Positions 59,764 through 64,000 of a stretch of 64,000 nucleotides of DNA are shown one piece after another. A program made the position numbers and the translations under genes. Source of the stretch: Kitasatospora mediocidica KCTC 9733 (lineage in GTDB: Bacteria; Actinomycetota; Actinomycetes; Streptomycetales; Streptomycetaceae). How positions within the stretch are numbered: position 1 is the stretch's first letter; every line of letters begins with the position of its first letter. The notes beneath the pieces are model-generated. The model was not told where the DNA came from, ran no database searches, and was given only the letters and a program-made list of their open reading frames with translations. The DNA lies in contig NZ_JQLN01000005.1 of assembly GCF_000744225.1 (NCBI RefSeq), forward strand, positions 2,317,001-2,381,000, read 5' to 3'.

Positions 59764-61527
59764 GTGAGTGACACCGACCTCAAGCCCCCGGCGGACGAGG
59801 AGTCCGCCGAGCGGATGAGCAGCGCCCCGGTCGAGGCGGACGCTCCTACCGGCATAGGAGTCATCGGCTGGACGCGCTGGATGTGGCGTCAGCTGACCTC
59901 GATGCGGGTCGCGCTGATTTTGCTCTTCCTGCTGTCGCTCGCGGCCATCCCCGGTTCGCTGATCCCGCAGAACAGCCAGAACGCCTTCAAGGTGCAGACC
60001 TGGAAGGCGGCTCACCAGTCGATCGCGCCGGTCTACGAGAAGCTCCAGCTGTTCGACGTCTACAGCTCGGTCTGGTTCTCGGCGATCTACATCCTGCTCT
60101 TCATCTCGCTGGCCGGCTGCATCATCCCGCGCACCTGGCAGTTCGTCGGCGTGATCCGGGCCGATCCGCCGGCCGCGCCGCACAACCTGACCCGGATGCC
60201 GGTCTACGCCGCCTGGCACACCGACGCCGACCCCGAGACCGTCAACGCCGCCGCACACCGGCTGCTGCGCAAGCGCCGGTTCCGCGCGCACCTGAGCACC
60301 GGGACGAAGGGCGCGGTCGCCGCCGAGAAGGGCTACCTGCGCGAGGTCGGCAACCTGCTCTTCCACCTCTCGCTGTTCGCCCTGCTGGCCGGGTTCGCCT
60401 GGGCCAGCCTGGCCAGCGGCCAGGGCGGCAAGCTGGTGGTCGAGGGCGACGGCTTCGCCAACACGATGACCCAGCTCGACGACTTCACCGGCTCGGCGTT
60501 CTACGGGCCCGAGGATCTCGACCCGTTCGGCTTCAAGCTCGACAACTTCACCGCCAGCTACCAGACCACCGGCGACCAGATGGGCAATGCGCGCGAGTTC
60601 GTCGCGCACATCCGCTACTGGGAGGGCGACGACAGCAGCAAGCTGAAGGCCGGTGACATCCAGGTCAACCACCCGCTGGACATCGGCGGCAGCAAGGTCT
60701 TCCTGATCGGCCACGGCTACGCCCCGGTGATCACGGTCCGGGACGCGACCGGCAAGGTGGTCTACCACGACACCGTCCCCTTCCTGCCGCAGGACAGCAA
60801 CCTCACCTCGACCGGTGTGGTCAAGGTCGGCGACTACGGGGACAAGGACGGCAAGAAGGTCCAGCTCGGTTTCCAGGGCTTCTTCCTGCCGACCGCGCCG
60901 GCCAACTTCGGCCCGACCACCGGCCCGATCTCGCTCTTCCCGGGTGACGCGTCCCCGCTGCTGGTGCTGACCGCCTACGCGGGCGACCTCGGCACCGACT
61001 CCGGTCTGCCGCAGAACGTCTACCAGCTGGACCTCACCCACCTGACCCAGCTGCAGCAGGACGGCGGGCCGGCCAAGGCCAAGATGACGCCGGGCCAGGT
61101 CTGGCAGCTGCCGAACAACTACGGCACCATCTCGTTCGACTCCTACAAGCAGTGGGCGACCTTCAGCGTCTCGCACCGCCCGGGCAACTCCGTCGCCCTG
61201 ACGGGTGCGGTGCTCGCCGTGCTCGGCCTGATCGGCTCGCTCTTCGTGCAGCGCCGCCGGATCTGGGTCCGCGCCGTGGTCGGCCCGGACGGCCGGACGC
61301 TGGTGGAGCTGGCGGGCCTGGCCCGCAGCGAGTCCGCGCGGATCGCCGAGGAGCTGGCCGAACTGGCCGTGGACCTCCAGGACGACGCGCCGGCCCTGGA
61401 AGAGCCCGCCGAGCCCCTCCCCGCTGAGACACCCGACACGTCCGAGACGTCCGACACGCCCGACGCCTCATCAGTTCCCGCGACATCTGCCCCCGCCCGC
61501 CCTGCCGACTCGGAATCCAAGGAGTAG
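59764..61527 (+). CDS. resB: Cytochrome c biogenesis protein ResB (Ccs1)
   Basis: Membrane part of the system II cytochrome c synthase, which carries heme across the membrane with CcsB. The 587 residues have helices at VALILLFLLSLAAIPGSLIP, SAIYILLFISLAGCIIPRTW and LLFHLSLFALLAGFAWASLA, a large outer domain (about 215-470), and a last helix (LTGAVLAVLGLIGSLFVQRR) followed by a cytoplasmic domain. The tail after residue 550 is a low-complexity Glu/Pro/Thr/Asp-rich stretch (TPDTSETSDTPDASSVPATS). GTG 59764; the gap to ccsB is 3 bases. Confidence 0.96.
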   Translation: MSDTDLKPPADEESAERMSSAPVEADAPTGIGVIGWTRWMWRQLTSMRVALILLFLLSLAAIPGSLIPQNSQNAFKVQTWKAAHQSIAPVYEKLQLFDVYSSVWFSAIYILLFISLAGCIIPRTWQFVGVIRADPPAAPHNLTRMPVYAAWHTDADPETVNAAAHRLLRKRRFRAHLSTGTKGAVAAEKGYLREVGNLLFHLSLFALLAGFAWASLASGQGGKLVVEGDGFANTMTQLDDFTGSAFYGPEDLDPFGFKLDNFTASYQTTGDQMGNAREFVAHIRYWEGDDSSKLKAGDIQVNHPLDIGGSKVFLIGHGYAPVITVRDATGKVVYHDTVPFLPQDSNLTSTGVVKVGDYGDKDGKKVQLGFQGFFLPTAPANFGPTTGPISLFPGDASPLLVLTAYAGDLGTDSGLPQNVYQLDLTHLTQLQQDGGPAKAKMTPGQVWQLPNNYGTISFDSYKQWATFSVSHRPGNSVALTGAVLAVLGLIGSLFVQRRRIWVRAVVGPDGRTLVELAGLARSESARIAEELAELAVDLQDDAPALEEPAEPLPAETPDTSETSDTPDASSVPATSAPARPADSESKE

Positions 61528-61530
61528 ACG

Positions 61531-62685
61531 GTGATTCTCGCCTCCGGGGTCAATCCCCATCTGGCTGAGCTCTCCAACAAGCTCATCTACTCGGCCATGG
61601 CTGTGTACCTGCTGGCCATGTTCGCCTACATGTTCGAGTGGACCTTCGGCAGCAAGGGCGCGGTGGCGGTACGTTCCGCCGAGCAGGCCACGCTGGCCGA
61701 GACGGCCGCCGCCGCCACCCTGCCCCAGCAGGCGAAGGTGGCCAAGGCCGCCAAGTCGGTGACCGTCACGGTGGCCTCGCCCGGTGGCGGGACCACCACG
61801 CTGACCCGCACCGCGCTGGCCGGCGAAGGCGCCACGGTGGTCACCAGCGGCCGCGGCGACGGCGACGTGCTGGACGGCCCGGGTGCGGCCGGCACCAGCG
61901 AGAAGGGCGACATGGCGGGCCGGATGGCCGTCTCGCTGACCGTCCTGGGCTTCCTGATCAACGCGGGCGGCGTGTTCACCCGCGGCCTGTCGGTGATGCG
62001 CTGGCCGTGGGGGAACATGTACGAGTTCTCCTGCGCGTTCGCCGTCTCCACGGTGGCCGCGTTCCTGATGCTGCTGCTGGCGAAGAAGCCGGTCCGCTGG
62101 CTCGGGCTGCCGGTGGTGCTGACCGCCGTGCTGACGCTGGGCCTGGCCACCACGGTGCTCTACACCGACTCCGAGCAGCTGGTGCCCGCCCTGCACTCGT
62201 ACTGGCTGGGCATCCACGTGACCACCGCGATCATCTCCGGTGGCGCCCTGCACGCGGCCTTCGTGGTCACTGCCCTCTACCTGGGCAAGGACACCTACGA
62301 CAAGCGGATCGCGGCCGGCAAGACCACCGGCCCGTTCAACACCGCCGCCTCCGTCTGGGACCGGCTGCCCGCCGCCGCGACGCTGGACAAGCTCTCCTAC
62401 CGGATCAACGCGATGGTCTTCCCGCTGTGGACGTTCACCATCATCGCGGGCGCGATCTGGGCCGAGTCCGCCTGGGGCAAGTACTGGGAGTGGGACCCGA
62501 AGGAGACCTGGTCGTTCATCACCTGGGTCGCCTACGCCTGCTACCTGCACGCGCGCGCCACGGCCGGCTGGAAGGGCCGCAAGGCAGCGTACCTGGCCTG
62601 CCTGGCCTTCGCCTGCTTCGTCTTCAACTACTACGGCGTCAACATCTTCGTCACCGGCAAGCACTCGTACGCCGGCGTCGGATAG
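61531..62685 (+). CDS. ccsB: Cytochrome c biogenesis protein CcsB (ResC)
   Basis: Heme-handling protein of system II cytochrome c maturation. The 384 residues hold about eight membrane spans and the WWD-type heme motif in SAWGKYWEWDPKETWSFITW, with conserved His residues in LHSYWLGIHVTTAI and CYLHARATAGW. A hydrophilic insert between the first and second spans (about residues 45-130, SVTVTVASPGGGTTTLTRTA) is longer than in the Bacillus protein. It starts at GTG 61531 and ends the four-gene operon; a terminator follows. Confidence 0.96.
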   Translation: MILASGVNPHLAELSNKLIYSAMAVYLLAMFAYMFEWTFGSKGAVAVRSAEQATLAETAAAATLPQQAKVAKAAKSVTVTVASPGGGTTTLTRTALAGEGATVVTSGRGDGDVLDGPGAAGTSEKGDMAGRMAVSLTVLGFLINAGGVFTRGLSVMRWPWGNMYEFSCAFAVSTVAAFLMLLLAKKPVRWLGLPVVLTAVLTLGLATTVLYTDSEQLVPALHSYWLGIHVTTAIISGGALHAAFVVTALYLGKDTYDKRIAAGKTTGPFNTAASVWDRLPAAATLDKLSYRINAMVFPLWTFTIIAGAIWAESAWGKYWEWDPKETWSFITWVAYACYLHARATAGWKGRKAAYLACLAFACFVFNYYGVNIFVTGKHSYAGVG

Positions 62686-62700
62686 CCGTCCCGCCCCGCC

Positions 62701-62746
62701 ATCGGGAACGGTGCAGGCGCCCTCGGGCACCTGCACCGTTTCCGAT
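62701..62746 (+). terminator. Terminator of the cytochrome c maturation operon
   Basis: A 17-bp stem with one G-T pair (62701-62717 with 62730-62746) and an inner GCCC/GGGC stem, 15 bases past the ccsB stop. Confidence 0.88.
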
Positions 62747-62888
62747 CGTGAACACCTGGCTGAACAGGTGTCAGCGTGCCGATGGTGGGGATGTCTCCGG
62801 ATGGACCGACGAATCGGCTGTGACAAGGTAGTACGTACCGGCACTGACCACTGATGCCGTGTACCGGAGACTGCGGGGAGGCCGCGCC

Positions 62889-63293
62889 ATGGACAGCGAA
62901 GAGGTCATGCTGACGGTCCGCATCACCGTCGGAGAGCGCTCACTGCTGCGGCAGCTGGCGCAGGGTCACCGGAGCGACCTCTCCGAGGTGGTGGCCGACG
63001 GACTGCTCGACGTGCTGCCGACGCTGCAGGGCACCGCGCGGGCGTACGGGCTGCTCGCCGCGCTCGCGGAGCCGGCGCCCTGCGCGCTGACGGTCTGGCT
63101 GCCGGCCCCGCTGGCCGACCTGCTGGTGCCGGCCGCGTCCCAGGTGGCGCTGGCCACCGGCGTGCGGCTGGGGTCGGGGTCGGCGATGCTCGGGGCGGCG
63201 CTGCGGCTCTGGCTGTCGCAGGACCCCGAGCTGCTCGCCGGGAACCTCCGGGTGATGCACGCGGGCCGGCCGGTCGGCCTGGTCGCCGCGTAG
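62889..63293 (+). CDS. Hypothetical protein, possible DNA-binding or regulatory
   Basis: A 134-residue soluble protein starting MDSEEVMLTVRITVGERSLL. The first 45 residues (VRITVGERSLLRQLAQGHRS, DLSEVVADGLLDVL) resemble a ribbon-helix-helix arrangement, and the rest is Leu/Ala-rich with one Cys (EPAPCALTVWLPAPLADLLV). No family is recognised firmly. ATG 62889 has GGGGAGG 7 bases upstream. It is a single gene between two terminators. Confidence 0.75.
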   Translation: MDSEEVMLTVRITVGERSLLRQLAQGHRSDLSEVVADGLLDVLPTLQGTARAYGLLAALAEPAPCALTVWLPAPLADLLVPAASQVALATGVRLGSGSAMLGAALRLWLSQDPELLAGNLRVMHAGRPVGLVAA

Positions 63294-63328
63294 CCGCCGA
63301 ACCGTCCGGCACCGACCCGCGCAGACAC

Positions 63329-63360
63329 CGAAGCCCGGCCCCCAACAGGGCCGGGCTTCG
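63329..63360. terminator. Bidirectional terminator
   Basis: A 13-bp perfect stem (63329-63341 with 63348-63360, loop CCAACA) between convergent genes. Confidence 0.9.
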
Positions 63361-63399
63361 TCGTTCGTGCCGTACCGTGCAGTGCCGTGCGGCCTCGCG

Positions 63400-63594
63400 C
63401 TACGCGGCCTGCTGCCAGCTGACGGGCGAGTAGTACGCCGGACGGCGCTCCAGGCGCTGCCACCGGGCGATCGGCTCCAGCGGGACGGCGGCGGCCGCCG
63501 CGGTCTGCTGTGCGGCCGCGCGGGCCAGCAGGACGACGGTCAGCGCGGCGAGTTCCTCGTCGGTGAGGGTGCCGCGGGTGATGGTGATGTTCAT
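63400..63594 (-). CDS. accE: Acyl-CoA carboxylase epsilon subunit
   Basis: A 64-residue small subunit that links the alpha and beta subunits of actinobacterial acetyl/propionyl-CoA carboxylase and raises activity. Marks: ITITRGTLTDEELAALTVVL at the N terminus and the C-terminal RWQRLERRPAYYSPVSWQQA, which contain the family's conserved pattern. It follows the beta-subunit gene by about 50 bases on the same strand, the standard pccB-accE order. Confidence 0.95.
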   Translation of the reverse strand: MNITITRGTLTDEELAALTVVLLARAAAQQTAAAAAVPLEPIARWQRLERRPAYYSPVSWQQAA

Positions 63595-63646
63595 GCTGAT
63601 CCTTTCGCTCGGCGGGTCGGTCCTGCGGTGTGGCGCTCGCGTGGTG

Positions 63647-64000
63647 CTACATGGGCGGGTTGCCGTGCTTGCGGGAGGGCAGGTCGGCGTGCTTGGTGCG
63701 GAGCATGGCGAGGGCGGCGGCCAGGACGGTGCGGGTCTCGGCGGGGTCGATGACGTCGTCGACGAGGCCGCGTTCGGCCGCGTAGTACGGGTGCATGAGT
63801 TCGTTCTTGTATTCCTTGATCTTCTGGGCGCGCATCGCCTCGGGGTCCTCGGCGGCGTTGATGTCGCGGCGGAAGATCACGTTGGCGGCGCCCTCGGCAC
63901 CCATCACGGCGATCTCGTTGGTCGGCCACGCGTAGGACAGGTCCGCGCCGATCGAGCGCGAGTCCATCACGATGTACGCGCCGCCGTAGGCCTTGCGCAG
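63647..64000 (-). CDS. Acyl-CoA carboxylase beta subunit (carboxyltransferase), C-terminal part
   Basis: Only the last 118 codons (including the stop) are inside the window; the gene continues beyond 64000. The visible sequence LRKAYGGAYIVMDSRSIGAD, SYAWPTNEIAVMGAEGAANV and IFRRDINAAEDPEAMRAQKI, ending in MLRTKHADLPSRKHGNPPM, is the carboxyltransferase C-domain of PccB/AccB-type proteins. With AccE it transfers carboxyl groups to acetyl- or propionyl-CoA for lipid and polyketide precursors. Whether it prefers acetyl- or propionyl-CoA cannot be told without the N-terminal part of the domain. Confidence 0.95.
   Translation of the reverse strand: MRKAYGGAYIVMDSRSIGADLSYAWPTNEIAVMGAEGAANVIFRRDINAAEDPEAMRAQKIKEYKNELMHPYYAAERGLVDDVIDPAETRTVLAAALAMLRTKHADLPSRKHGNPPM

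Overview
This window reads as a chromosomal segment of a high-GC, spore-forming actinomycete of the family Streptomycetaceae (Streptomyces or Kitasatospora type). The evidence is very high GC, GTG and TTG starts, many genes apparently read from leaderless mRNAs, and the gene set: Lsr2, ClpC, the developmental sigma factor BldN with its anti-sigma RsbN, chaplins, rodlins, Rex and AURKAIP1/bS22. Nothing seen suggests a plasmid, prophage or insertion sequence; no tRNA, rRNA or CRISPR array was found. All coordinates and functions come from reading the sequence and family knowledge, with no database search.

Layout. 1-3500: end of a secreted-protein gene, then clpC with a sigma-R-type promoter and a ClgR-type box. 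3500-5500: an SCO3374-like gene, lsr2, an acetyltransferase and a BlaI-type repressor. 5600-14300 (minus strand): a long cofactor run (Rossmann/DUF2520 protein, panC, panD, nadB, nadC, coaX, an unknown gene, lysS, a 53-residue membrane protein) that joins aspartate metabolism, NAD and coenzyme A synthesis. 14300-16300: a two-component system. 16300-18500: a MidA-type methyltransferase coupled to a lone NuoD. 18500-29300: housekeeping genes (alpha/beta hydrolase, Ppx/GppA, TIM-barrel protein, methyltransferase, ilvD, membrane proteins, proC, HAD phosphatase). 29400-36700: a peptidoglycan amidase, MFS transporter, AcuC deacetylase, phosphatase-like protein, excisionase-type HTH, the 32-residue bS22, an epimerase and an acyltransferase.

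36750-41600: rsbN, bldN, a HAD-IB hydrolase, glutaredoxin and a DnaQ-type exonuclease. 41600-47700: the rex-hemA-hemC-hemD-hemB operon, with a Rex operator over the rex promoter. 47700-54200: a cell-surface island (a His-rich secreted peptide, two tandem rodlin-like genes, two secreted proteins, three chaplins, a secreted SGNH esterase with a lectin domain and an ML-domain protein). 54200-58250: a MerR-methyltransferase fusion, an unknown gene, hemL and a histidine phosphatase. 58350-62700: the four-gene ResA-CcdA-ResB-CcsB cytochrome c maturation operon. 62900-64000: a hypothetical protein, then accE and the 3' end of an acyl-CoA carboxylase beta subunit.

How the parts fit. Tetrapyrrole synthesis (hemA, C, D, B, L), heme attachment to c-type cytochromes and the redox sensor Rex lie together; Rex-like operators also occur in front of the cytochrome c maturation operon and of the secreted esterase. 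BldN is known in Streptomyces to drive chaplin and rodlin genes, and here the regulator and a chaplin/rodlin cluster are about 10 kb apart. The observations most worth following are the MidA-NuoD pair, the three Rex-type sites, the degenerate methyltransferase half of HemD, the surface island inside the heme locus, the ML-domain protein, and the MerR-methyltransferase fusion with a textbook 19-bp-spacer promoter.
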